Source: Microvirga sesbaniae (GTDB taxonomy: Bacteria; Pseudomonadota; Alphaproteobacteria; Rhizobiales; Beijerinckiaceae). Taken from it: DNA of 64,000 bases. Position numbers and translations under genes: made by a program. Position 1 is the first letter of the stretch, and each line of letters starts with the position of its first letter. This document shows positions 1-8,752 of the stretch, piece after piece. Location: assembly GCF_025460805.1 (NCBI RefSeq), contig NZ_JAMXFJ010000003.1:438795-502794 (forward strand), given 5' to 3'. A model generated the notes under the pieces. That model saw only the letters and a list, made by a program, of their open reading frames with translations. It did no database searches and was not told where the DNA came from.

Positions 1-3000
1 GTCCGGCACGCCTTTGATCACGAAGCTCAGCGCCTCGGACCCGTCGTAGTCCGGCAGGGTCGCCGTGAGGTTCAGGGCAATCGGAGTGTCCTCGAGGCCG
101 CTGGCGCCGGCGACATCCATCACCGGAGCGTCCGCGACGGCCCGCACCGTCACCGGGATGTCGCGGGGCTCGCTTTCGGCCTTGCTGCCGTTGGGCTCGG
201 CCGAAACGGCCACGACCCGGACGGTGAAATCCGCGTCCGATTGAGCGGGCGGCGTGATGGTCAGGCTGTTCACCTGCGCCGGATCGACCGACACGCTCCC
301 GTTGACCACGACCAGTTCCACGCCGCTGGCGCGGACGGTCGCTCCGTTCGGAATGCCCGTGATCCTGAATTCGACGATCTTTTCCGAACCGTCCCGATCG
401 GTGGTCCAGGCCGTCATGTTCAACGGAATGGCCGTATCCTCGTCGCCGAAGGCCGGTGCGACCCGCAGCCCCGGGGCATCCGCGACGGCATCGACCGTGA
501 CCTGGAAGGACACGTCGCGCATTTCGGTCTTGCCGGTCGATGTCTCCCTGGCGGTCGCTTCGATCCTGAGATCGATCGTGCCCGAATAATCCGCCGGGGG
601 ATTCAGGGACACGCTCGAAAGATCCTTTGCGTCCACGAGCCAGGAACCGTCGGATTGAGGAACGCCTTTCGTGAGAGAGGCGCCGCTTGGAACCCCGTAA
701 ATCCTGACCGTCAGGGTCTCCGAACCGTCCGTGTCCGCGAGCGAGGCCGAGAGGCTCAGCGCGATCGGCTGGTCTTCCTTGCCGGAGACGTTCGCGGCAG
801 CCACGTTCGGCGCGTCCGTCACGGCGAGAACCTTGATGGCGTAGGTGCCCGTCACCTCCTGGCTGACCGTCTTGCCGTTGCCGGTGTCGCTCAGGGTCGC
901 CTTGAAGGTCAGGCTGAAGTCGTCATCGCTGTTTTCCGGTGGCTTGATGGAGATCCGCCCGGTCCGCAGATCCGCCGTGGACACGGTCCACACGCCGTCC
1001 GCGACCGTGCCTCGATTGAGCGTCGCTCCTGCCGGAACTCCGATAATCCGGGTCGTCTCGGACCATGTCTCCGAGCCGTCCTTGTCAGGGGTTGCGAACG
1101 ACGGACTGAGCTTGATCCACGTGTCCTCGTCACCCTTGACCGCGCCGCCGATCGTGCCTTGATCGAGCACGGGGTCGAGGTTCACCGTGAAGGATGCCGC
1201 GTTCCGAGCGCTGGGGGCGCTCGGGTCGCTCTCCGTCGCGATGGCCGTCAGCGTCAGCTTGATCGTGCCGGAGACGTTCGGCGGCGGCGTGAGGACCGCC
1301 TGCTCCAGTTGGGCCGGGGTGAGGAGCCACCCTCCGGTCGCCTGCTTGACGCCGACATTCAGTTTCGAACCATTGGGCGCGGTCAGAAGAAAGCTCAGAG
1401 TCTCCGACCCGTCGAGATCGCGCAGGGCCCCGCCCAGCCCCTTGAGGACGACAGGCTCGTCCTCGCGGCCGGAGAAGTTCACGACCGTGACGTCAGGCAT
1501 ATCCGCAACTGCCCCGACATCGACCCGGAAGTCGGCCGAGCTGGTCCGCGTATCGCCGTTGGCTTCCTTCGCCGTCGCCTCGATGCGCAGGGTGAGCGCC
1601 CCCGAAAAGTCCTTCTGCGGCACGAGTGAAAGATGCGGGAGATCGGCGGGAGCCACGCTCCAGCTGCCGTCCTGCTGCCGGGTGCCGTGGGACAGGCTGA
1701 CATCGGCCGGCACGCCGAAGACGGCGACGGACAGCACTTCCGAGCCGTCCTGATCCTTCAGGACTGCGCTGAGATCGAGCGCCACCGGCGTGTCCTCAAG
1801 GCCCCTGACGTCATGAGCGGCGATCTGGGGAGCATCGGCGACCGCCTCCACATCGACCTTGAACGGAACCCGTGTCGTCGCAGTCGATCCGTTCGACGTT
1901 TCGCGCGACTGGGCCACCAGGGTCAGGGCCATGGTGCCGCTCCAGTCGACGGGCGGCGTCACCTTGAGCCCGGTGAGCTGCGCCGGAGACAGGCTCCAGG
2001 TGCCGTCGCCGTTGTTCGTGCCTGCGGACAGCTCTGCCCCTTGCGGCAGTCCTTCGATCACGAACGAAAGCACTTCCGAGCCGTCGAGGTCGGTCAGAGC
2101 GCCCGAGAGATCGAGACCTACGGGCTGGTCTTCCCGGGTGGCTGCATCATGGGCGCTGGCCTGCGGGATGTCGGCAACGGCTTCCACATGCACCTGGAAA
2201 GGGGCATCGGTCGTCGCCGTCGAGCCTTTGTCGCTCAGGGAGACGGCACGCAGGGTGAGGCTGATCGTGCCGGAGAAGTTTTCCGGCGGCAGGATGGAAA
2301 GGTCCGAAAGATCCGCCACATCCACGCGCCAGCTGCCATCCGCGGCGCGGCTGCCGTGCGACAGCGAGGCCCCGGCCGGGATGCCGAGGATGCTTGCCGA
2401 CAGGGTCTCGGAACCGTCCGTATCGGTCAGAGCGGCGGAGAGGTCGAGGGCGGCCCATCCGTCCTCGCGGCCCGAAGCGTCATGGACGCTGACCGCCGGA
2501 GCGTCGGAGACGTTGTCGACCTCCACCTGGAAGGCCGTGCTCCGGGTGGCGGTCGAGCCGTTCGACGTCTCCCGGGTGGTTGCCTCCAGGGTCAGGTTGA
2601 TCGTGCCGGAAAAGTCCTTCGGGGCCGTGATGGCGAGATGCGCGAGGTCGGAGGGCTGGACGCTCCAGCTGCCGTCGGCCTGGTGGGAGCCGTGCGAGAG
2701 CGTCGCGTCGGCCGGCACGCCGAGGATCCTCACGGAGAGAGTCTCCGACCCATCCGTATCGACGAGAGCAGCCGAGAGCTTCAGCGGGATCGGGCGATCC
2801 TCATCCCCGGTCACGTTGGCCGCCGAGATCACGGGCGCATCGGCAACGGCAGACACCGCAACCGTGTGGGTGCCCGTCACGACCCGACTGGCGCTCCGGC
2901 CGTCCACGCTGTCGATCAGGGTCGCGGTCAGGGTCAGGGTGAAATCCTGGTCGCTGTGCTCGGCCGGTCGAAGGCTCACGAGCCCGGCCTGCAGGTCGGC

Positions 3001-5109
3001 GGTCGAGACCTGCCACACGCCCGGCGCGATCTCCGTGCCGCGGCTGAGCGAGGCGCCGGCCGGCAAGCCCGCCACCTGGGTGAACGCGGCCCAGGTCTCG
3101 GACCCGTCCGCGTCCGGGGTGACGAAGGACGGCTGGAGCACGATCGCCGTGTCCTCCGGTCCGGCGCTCGCACCCGAAACGGTGCCGGCGTCGGCGACCG
3201 GATCCACCGTGACGGTGAAGGTCGTGGCGGTGCGGGCACTCGGAACGCCCGCCTCGCTCTCGGTGGCGACGGCCGCGAGAGTGAGGCTGATCGTCCCCGA
3301 GAAGTCCCTGGGCGGCGTCATCGACAGATGCGCGAGGTCGGCGGGCGACACGTTCCAGCTGCCGTCCGGCTGGCGCGTGCCGTGTGACAGGGAGGTGCCG
3401 TCGGGCACGCCGAAGACGCTGACGGACAGGACTTCCGATCCGTCGGCGTCGACGAGCCGGGCGGACAGGTCGAGCGGGATCGGCCGGTCCTCGTCGCCCG
3501 AGACGTCGGCGGCCGACACCACGGGAGCATCGGCCACCGCCGTGACGGTGACGGAATGCGTTCCGGCCACGATCCGGCTGGCGCTCGCGCCGCCGGCGCT
3601 GTCGATGAGCGTTGCGGTCAAGGTCAGGGTGAAATCCGCATCGCTGTGCGCGGCGGGCTGGATGGTCACGAGACCGGCCTGCAAGTCGGCCGTCGACACC
3701 TGCCACACGCCCGGCGCGATCTCGGAGCCGCGGTTCAGGGATGCGCCGGCCGGGAGGCCCGCCACCTGGGTGAACGCGGCCCAGGTCTCGGACCCGTCCG
3801 CATCCGGGGTCATGAAGGTCGGGCGAAGCAGGATCGGGGCGTCCTCCGATCCCGTGCTCGTCCCGCTGATCGTGCCCGCATCCGCGACCGGATCGACGGC
3901 CACGACGAACGTGGCCGAACTCCGGGCACTCGGAACGCCCGGTTCGTTCTCGGTCGCGATGGCCGTCAGAGTCAGGGTGAACGTGCCGGAGGCCTGCGGC
4001 GGCGGCGTGAGGGTGAGACCCTCCAGCTGCGCCGGCGTCAGGGCCCAGCGTCCGCCCCCGAGGGCCGTTCCCGCGCTGAGCGTGGCTCCTTCGGGCACTC
4101 CGCTGAGCACGAAGCCGAGGCTCTCGGAACCGTCCGTGTCACGCAACGCGCCGCCGAGGCCGGCGAGGCTCACGGGCGTGTCCTCCAGCCCATGGGCGTC
4201 CGCAACCGTCACGGCCGGTACGTCGGCCACGGCATGCACCTGCACCTGGAAGGGCGCGTCGACGAAGGACGTCCCGCCGTTCACCTCCTGCGACGTGGCG
4301 CGCAGGGTGAGGCTGACACTGCCGGAGAAGTTCTCCGGCGGAATGAATCCGACATGCTGCAGATCCGCCGGCGACACGGTCCAGCTGCCGTCCGGCTGGC
4401 GCGTGCCGTGGGTCAGCGACGCGCCTTCGGGAACGCCGAAGATGGTGATCGACAGCGCCTCAGAGCCATCCGTGTCGCCCAGGACGGCCGTGAGATCGAG
4501 CGCGATCGGCTGATCCTCCTCGCCCGACGCATCGGCGACCCGGACACGGGGGGGAGATGCCATCGTATCGCGCGGCTCCTCGGGCTGAGGCTCCCCGGGA
4601 GTGGGCCGGTCCACGGAAGGCGGCGCCACGACGGGCTGGTCCTCGCGGTCGGAGGGACGCCCGGTGGCCATGGCGGGTTCGAACGCGGCCGCGGTCGCGG
4701 ACGGCGGCGCGCTGGAGGAGCCCGCAACCACTCCCGCCTTCGCGACCGCGGCGGACGAGCGCACGAGCGTCGGGGCGATCTCCGGAGCGTCCGCGATGGC
4801 TCTCCGGATCTCCGTCGGCAAGCCGGAAGGCGGCGGCGTCTCGAGCCTGTCGAGCGCCACATCGATCGGCTTGGCGGCCTGAGCGTCCGCCAGGGGCGCG
4901 ATCCCGCCCGTTGCGGCGGACGCGCCGCCCGAAGGGGTTCCCGGCACCATGCCGAAAGCCGCAACCGCCTCCGTTCCGCCGACGAGGTTGCCGCTGGCCC
5001 CGCCGTCGCCGACGGGAACCGCCCGCTGGACGGCGCGCAGGGCCCGCAGGGCCTCCTCGTCGACCACGCTGGCATCGAACGGAATGGTCAGATCAGGTTG
5101 CTGGGTCAT
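1..5109 (-). CDS. Giant repeat surface/adhesin-like protein, probable type I secretion substrate (partial)
   Basis: An open frame starts at the ATG at 5109 and runs 1703 codons to the window edge without a stop, so the C-terminus is missing. It has no signal peptide. Residues 1-190 are Ala/Pro/Gly-rich and low in complexity. From there about 14 units of roughly 110 residues follow, each opening with an ED-P-I-L-L pattern and D-DGSE, then GVP-GA-LS-G and a strand-rich half ending in VADAP. This resembles the cadherin-like/T1SS repeat modules of large RTX adhesins. Two unit types exist; the rarer one carries DGSETWA. Units around 3071 and 3761 are near-identical over a 690-bp period, which indicates recent internal duplication. 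The gene follows the exporter and adaptor genes by 8 bases, so it is their likely cargo. Secretion signal and calcium-binding repeats would lie beyond the edge and cannot be seen. Confidence 0.85.
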   Translation of the reverse strand, partial: MTQQPDLTIPFDASVVDEEALRALRAVQRAVPVGDGGASGNLVGGTEAVAAFGMVPGTPSGGASAATGGIAPLADAQAAKPIDVALDRLETPPPSGLPTEIRRAIADAPEIAPTLVRSSAAVAKAGVVAGSSSAPPSATAAAFEPAMATGRPSDREDQPVVAPPSVDRPTPGEPQPEEPRDTMASPPRVRVADASGEEDQPIALDLTAVLGDTDGSEALSITIFGVPEGASLTHGTRQPDGSWTVSPADLQHVGFIPPENFSGSVSLTLRATSQEVNGGTSFVDAPFQVQVHAVADVPAVTVADAHGLEDTPVSLAGLGGALRDTDGSESLGFVLSGVPEGATLSAGTALGGGRWALTPAQLEGLTLTPPPQASGTFTLTLTAIATENEPGVPSARSSATFVVAVDPVADAGTISGTSTGSEDAPILLRPTFMTPDADGSETWAAFTQVAGLPAGASLNRGSEIAPGVWQVSTADLQAGLVTIQPAAHSDADFTLTLTATLIDSAGGASASRIVAGTHSVTVTAVADAPVVSAADVSGDEDRPIPLDLSARLVDADGSEVLSVSVFGVPDGTSLSHGTRQPDGSWNVSPADLAHLSMTPPRDFSGTISLTLAAVATESEAGVPSARTATTFTVTVDPVADAGTVSGASAGPEDTAIVLQPSFVTPDADGSETWAAFTQVAGLPAGASLSRGTEIAPGVWQVSTADLQAGLVSLRPAEHSDQDFTLTLTATLIDSVDGRSASRVVTGTHTVAVSAVADAPVISAANVTGDEDRPIPLKLSAALVDTDGSETLSVRILGVPADATLSHGSHQADGSWSVQPSDLAHLAITAPKDFSGTINLTLEATTRETSNGSTATRSTAFQVEVDNVSDAPAVSVHDASGREDGWAALDLSAALTDTDGSETLSASILGIPAGASLSHGSRAADGSWRVDVADLSDLSILPPENFSGTISLTLRAVSLSDKGSTATTDAPFQVHVEAVADIPQASAHDAATREDQPVGLDLSGALTDLDGSEVLSFVIEGLPQGAELSAGTNNGDGTWSLSPAQLTGLKVTPPVDWSGTMALTLVAQSRETSNGSTATTRVPFKVDVEAVADAPQIAAHDVRGLEDTPVALDLSAVLKDQDGSEVLSVAVFGVPADVSLSHGTRQQDGSWSVAPADLPHLSLVPQKDFSGALTLRIEATAKEANGDTRTSSADFRVDVGAVADMPDVTVVNFSGREDEPVVLKGLGGALRDLDGSETLSFLLTAPNGSKLNVGVKQATGGWLLTPAQLEQAVLTPPPNVSGTIKLTLTAIATESDPSAPSARNAASFTVNLDPVLDQGTIGGAVKGDEDTWIKLSPSFATPDKDGSETWSETTRIIGVPAGATLNRGTVADGVWTVSTADLRTGRISIKPPENSDDDFSLTFKATLSDTGNGKTVSQEVTGTYAIKVLAVTDAPNVAAANVSGKEDQPIALSLSASLADTDGSETLTVRIYGVPSGASLTKGVPQSDGSWLVDAKDLSSVSLNPPADYSGTIDLRIEATARETSTGKTEMRDVSFQVTVDAVADAPGLRVAPAFGDEDTAIPLNMTAWTTDRDGSEKIVEFRITGIPNGATVRASGVELVVVNGSVSVDPAQVNSLTITPPAQSDADFTVRVVAVSAEPNGSKAESEPRDIPVTVRAVADAPVMDVAGASGLEDTPIALNLTATLPDYDGSEALSFVIKGVPD

Positions 5110-5117
5110 GGATGTGC

Positions 5118-6566
5118 TCAGCGCTCGTGAAAGGATGCCGCCATGGCGGAGTAGATCGGCTTCAGCAGGTATTGCAGCACGGTCTTGGTGCCGGTGGTGA
5201 TGTCCGCCTGGACGGTCATGCCGGCGACGAGCTGCGCGTGACGGGGGTCGTGGCCGACATGCTGCTGCTTGAGGGCGATGCGGGCGCGGTAGTGCGGCTG
5301 CCGCTGCTCGTCGAGGAAGGTGCCGGCCGAGATGCGCTCCACCGTCCCCTCCACGGAGCCGAAGCGCGCATAGTCGAAGGCCTGGACCTTCACATGCACC
5401 GGTTGTCCGACCTCGATGAAGCCGATATCGCGCGGCATGAGCCGGACGTCGGCCACGAGCTGCGCGTCCTGCGGCATGACTTCCGCGACCAGGCCGCCGG
5501 GCGGCAGCACGGTTCCCGGGCGATGTACGGCAAGCCCGCGCACAACGCCGCCGATCGGCGCGCGGAGCAGGATCCGCTCGGCCCGGTCTTCCAGCTTGTG
5601 CACGACTTCCCTCGTCTCGGCGACCTCGAGGGCGACGCGCGCCGCCTCCTGCCGCGCCTCGTCCACGGCCGTGGACTGCGCCTCGACGACGCGAGCTTCC
5701 GCTTCGGCAAGACCCCGTTGCGCGGTGGCGCGCTGCCCGGTCAGCCGCTCGTGCTCGGCCTTGGCGCTCATGAAAAGGCGCTGCGCTTCCAGCACCGAGA
5801 GACGGGTCGTCAAGCCGCTTCGCGCGAGTTCCTCGCGGATTGCGAGTTCCTTGGAATGCAGCTCCATCTGTTCCCGAACCGACGCGATCTGCCCGGCCAG
5901 GGTGGCCAGATCGCCGCGCCGCTGCGCCACCTGCTCCTGGAGAACCGAGACACGGTCGGCCATCGCCCGCAGGCGCGCGGTCAGCGCCGCGCGCTGCGGC
6001 TCGAGGAAGAGCCCGGAGGACAGGGGCGGCATGGTCTGCGCGTCACCGCCCGCGGAAGCGACGACCCCGGCGGTCGGCCCCTGGCGCCCGCGCAGGTCGA
6101 GAGCCAGCATGTTGCCCTCCGCGGCCGCGGCGAGCCGTTCGGCCTGCAACTGGAGGGATTCGAGCCGATGCCGCGCCTGCGACAGCTCAGACTGCGCCAC
6201 CGCGTCGTTCATGCGCAGCAGAGGCTGCCCCTCCTCGACCGCTTCGCCCTCGTTCACGAGCACTTCGGCCACGATCCCGCCCTCGAGATGCTGAACGGGC
6301 GCCGGCGCCACCGTCGGGGCGATCTCGCCTACGCTGACGGCGACTTCCGGCACATGGGCCAGCGTCGCCCAGGTCAGTCCTGCCGCGACCAGGAGCCCGG
6401 TTCCGAGGACGACGGTGCGCTCGAGCCCATGCACCCGCAACTCTTCGAGGGCGAGCACGTGACCGTCCGGACGCGGCTTGCGGCTCGCACGCGGGAGGGC
6501 ACGGCGGTCCGTCACCGGCGGGAGGATTTCGCCTGACGAGGCGGAGAGTGCGATCTTGCTCATCAT
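5118..6566 (-). CDS. HlyD-family membrane fusion protein of a type I secretion system
   Basis: A 482-residue periplasmic adaptor linking an inner-membrane ABC exporter to an outer-membrane channel. About 50 residues of cytoplasmic N-terminus precede one membrane segment (TVVLGTGLLVAAGLTWATLA). A biotinyl-lipoyl-like half (PVQHLEGGIVAEVLVNEG) follows, then a long heptad-rich hairpin (about residues 110-310), the second lipoyl half (RAPIGGVVRGL) and the beta-barrel/membrane-proximal domains. The chosen ATG overlaps the upstream ABC stop by 4 bases (ATGATG), and the adhesin starts 8 bases downstream, so the genes are translationally linked. The longer reading frame from 6770 lies inside the ABC gene and is not a credible start. 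No TolC-like gene is in the window. Confidence 0.9.
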   Translation of the reverse strand: MMSKIALSASSGEILPPVTDRRALPRASRKPRPDGHVLALEELRVHGLERTVVLGTGLLVAAGLTWATLAHVPEVAVSVGEIAPTVAPAPVQHLEGGIVAEVLVNEGEAVEEGQPLLRMNDAVAQSELSQARHRLESLQLQAERLAAAAEGNMLALDLRGRQGPTAGVVASAGGDAQTMPPLSSGLFLEPQRAALTARLRAMADRVSVLQEQVAQRRGDLATLAGQIASVREQMELHSKELAIREELARSGLTTRLSVLEAQRLFMSAKAEHERLTGQRATAQRGLAEAEARVVEAQSTAVDEARQEAARVALEVAETREVVHKLEDRAERILLRAPIGGVVRGLAVHRPGTVLPPGGLVAEVMPQDAQLVADVRLMPRDIGFIEVGQPVHVKVQAFDYARFGSVEGTVERISAGTFLDEQRQPHYRARIALKQQHVGHDPRHAQLVAGMTVQADITTGTKTVLQYLLKPIYSAMAASFHER

Positions 6567-8752
6567 GCAACCTTCGAGTTGTTGGCCGCGGACAGATGGC
6601 CGAAGGCGGCGTTCGCCACGGACGGGCCGATCGGGGCTCTCGTCGGGCGTGGGCCGACGGGAGGAGCCGTCTGCTGGTCGAGTTCTTCCACCTGCCCGTC
6701 GCGCAGGCGCAGGACGCGGTCGGCAAGCCGGATGTGGCTCGGCCGGTGGGTCGCCATCAGGATGGTGCAACGGCCGCGGCGCGAGGCGATGACGTCGGTG
6801 AAGGCTTTCGCGCAGGCGTCGTCGAGACCCGCGACGGGTTCATCGAGCAGCAGGATCGGCGCGTCGCGCAGCAAGGCGCCCGCCAGGGCGATCCGTTGCA
6901 GGATGCTGCGCGGCAGGCGGCCGCTCTGGTTGTCGCCGACCCGGGTGTCGAAACCCTGCGGCAGGGCCTCGATGGCCTCGAGGACTCCGGCTTCGGCGGC
7001 CGCGGCGCGCAGCTCCGCGTCCGATGCGCTCGGGCGCGCGAGACGCAGGTTCTGCGCCACCGTGCCGTAGAGAAGTCCGGGCGATTGCGGCACCCAGCCG
7101 ATGCTGCGACGGAGCACGGCGGGATTGAAGGAACGCACGTCGTGGCTGTCGATCCGCACCAGGCCGCCCTGAGGCCTGTAGAGCCCTGCGATCAGCAGAA
7201 GCAGGGTCGACTTCCCGCTCCCTTCCGCACCCGTCACCGCGACGACCTGACCGGGCTGGATGGCGAAGCTGGCGCCGGCGAGGACCGGTTCGGATTGCGG
7301 GAGATAACGCAGGGTCACGCGCTGGAACACGATGGCGCCATGCTCCGGCGGCGCCATCCGCGCCTCAAGCGGCGGAGGCCGCTCCGTCTCGAGCGCCATC
7401 AGCCCGTCGACCTGCCGGATGGAGGCCTGAGTCTGCTCCCAGCGGGACAGCATGACGAAGCAGGTCTGCATCGGGCCGAGAACCCGCCAGATCAGCATCA
7501 TGCCCGCGATCAGCGCGCCCGCGGTCATCGCGCCGCCGAGGACCGCGAGCACGCCCATCACGACGGCGGCGAGACCCGAAAGGGTCACGAGCGCCTGGCT
7601 CGTGGCGAGAACCGACCCGGACAAGGTGCTGACCCGGGCCGAGGCGACGGCCGCCGCGGCCGCTGCCGCGGAATAGCGATCGATCCAACGCTCCTCGGCT
7701 CCGACGAGCTTCAGGGTTCTGACGGTTTCGAGTGCTTCGACGGCGAGGGCTTCCCGCGCCTGATTGGCCCGGGCGGCCTGCTCGATCGCCAGCCGCATCG
7801 GTCCGCGGGAGACGAGGTAGAGGGCCACGAACCCGATCGCCGTGCCGACCGGAACCACCGCGATCCAGCCCCCCAGCACCACCATGAGCACGATGACGAG
7901 CAGCGTGAACGGCATGTCGAGAAGGGCGACGGCGAAACTCCCGGTGAGAAATTCCCGAATGGCCGCAAAGTCCCGCAGACGTGAGACCTGGGAGGCGGTC
8001 CCGGCCCTTTCCACCAGGGCCGTCGGCAAGGACATGAGCTGCGTGAAGACCGCGCTCGGCACCGTCCGGTCGAGCCGTTCCGCGATGCTGAGCAGCGCCC
8101 GCTGGCGAATGGACCGGAATGCGACCTCGAGGAGGATGGCGATTGCCGCACCGACGACCAGCATCGGCAGGGTCTGCGGGCTGTAACCGGCGATCACCGT
8201 ATCGAAGACCGACATGGTGAACACGGGCACCGCGAGCCCGAGCACCGCCATCAATCCGCTGATGCCCAGCAGCGCCGGCAGATCGCCGCGGAACCGTCGG
8301 GCGATCCCGCTGAACCATCCCTGACGCGACGTGCCCGCATCCGCATCGATGACGAGCATCAAGGTCCCGCGAAGCGTCTCGGGACTGCAGGGCTCCACGT
8401 GGCCGGTCGCCCCGTCGAGAAGAAGGATTCTCCCCTCTTCATCGCGATAGACGATCGCCGCCGCGCCGCCCGTCGGCAGCAGGATCGCCGGCAGTCGCCT
8501 CGGATCGAGGCTCCCGCGCGACAGGCGCTCCATGCGGGTCGGATAGCCGAGGATGGCCAGAGTGTTCCGCACGTCCGTGATGTCGAGATCCGGTTTGACG
8601 TGCGGCAGAGCCGACAGAAGATCGTCCGCACTGCCGGACCATTCCATCAGCCACAGCATGGTCGTCAGGCAGCGGGAGAGATCGGACGGAGCGACTAGGT
8701 CCTCCGGCAGCTCCAGCGGAAAGCGCGAACGATCTTCTGTGGCCAGGTTCAT
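6563..8752 (-). CDS. Type I secretion ABC exporter with inactive C39-like N-terminal domain
   Basis: A 729-residue membrane ATPase, presumed to export the downstream repeat protein. Residues 15-135 look like a C39-type domain, but I see no catalytic Cys near the N-terminus, so it is probably a non-cleaving substrate-docking domain. Six membrane helices span about 155-445. The nucleotide-binding domain follows: Walker A GAEGSGKST (508-516), Q-loop VPQSPG, Walker B ILLLDEP with catalytic Glu638, and H-loop ATHRPSH. The usual LSGGQ signature is altered to SGRLPRSILQR. The start was set at 8752, where ATGA overlaps the stop of the preceding ABC gene. The longer frame to 9514 runs antiparallel through that gene's coding sequence in another frame. 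Its neighbour is a second, degenerate ABC subunit, which suggests a heterodimer. Confidence 0.88.
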   Translation of the reverse strand: MNLATEDRSRFPLELPEDLVAPSDLSRCLTTMLWLMEWSGSADDLLSALPHVKPDLDITDVRNTLAILGYPTRMERLSRGSLDPRRLPAILLPTGGAAAIVYRDEEGRILLLDGATGHVEPCSPETLRGTLMLVIDADAGTSRQGWFSGIARRFRGDLPALLGISGLMAVLGLAVPVFTMSVFDTVIAGYSPQTLPMLVVGAAIAILLEVAFRSIRQRALLSIAERLDRTVPSAVFTQLMSLPTALVERAGTASQVSRLRDFAAIREFLTGSFAVALLDMPFTLLVIVLMVVLGGWIAVVPVGTAIGFVALYLVSRGPMRLAIEQAARANQAREALAVEALETVRTLKLVGAEERWIDRYSAAAAAAAVASARVSTLSGSVLATSQALVTLSGLAAVVMGVLAVLGGAMTAGALIAGMMLIWRVLGPMQTCFVMLSRWEQTQASIRQVDGLMALETERPPPLEARMAPPEHGAIVFQRVTLRYLPQSEPVLAGASFAIQPGQVVAVTGAEGSGKSTLLLLIAGLYRPQGGLVRIDSHDVRSFNPAVLRRSIGWVPQSPGLLYGTVAQNLRLARPSASDAELRAAAAEAGVLEAIEALPQGFDTRVGDNQSGRLPRSILQRIALAGALLRDAPILLLDEPVAGLDDACAKAFTDVIASRRGRCTILMATHRPSHIRLADRVLRLRDGQVEELDQQTAPPVGPRPTRAPIGPSVANAAFGHLSAANNSKVA

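Noticed and set aside
241..4513. Long plus-strand open frames opposite the repeat protein (for example 241-1629, 1633-3387, 1859-4513)
   Set aside because: They are antisense readings of the repeat gene. Their products are Arg/Gly/Pro- or Ser/Thr-rich with no domain, while the minus frame gives a coherent repeated protein.
1..5000. Regular repeats taken as a possible CRISPR or tandem satellite
   Set aside because: The period is about 330 bp with protein-level conservation and a continuous reading frame. There are no short direct repeats with unique spacers.
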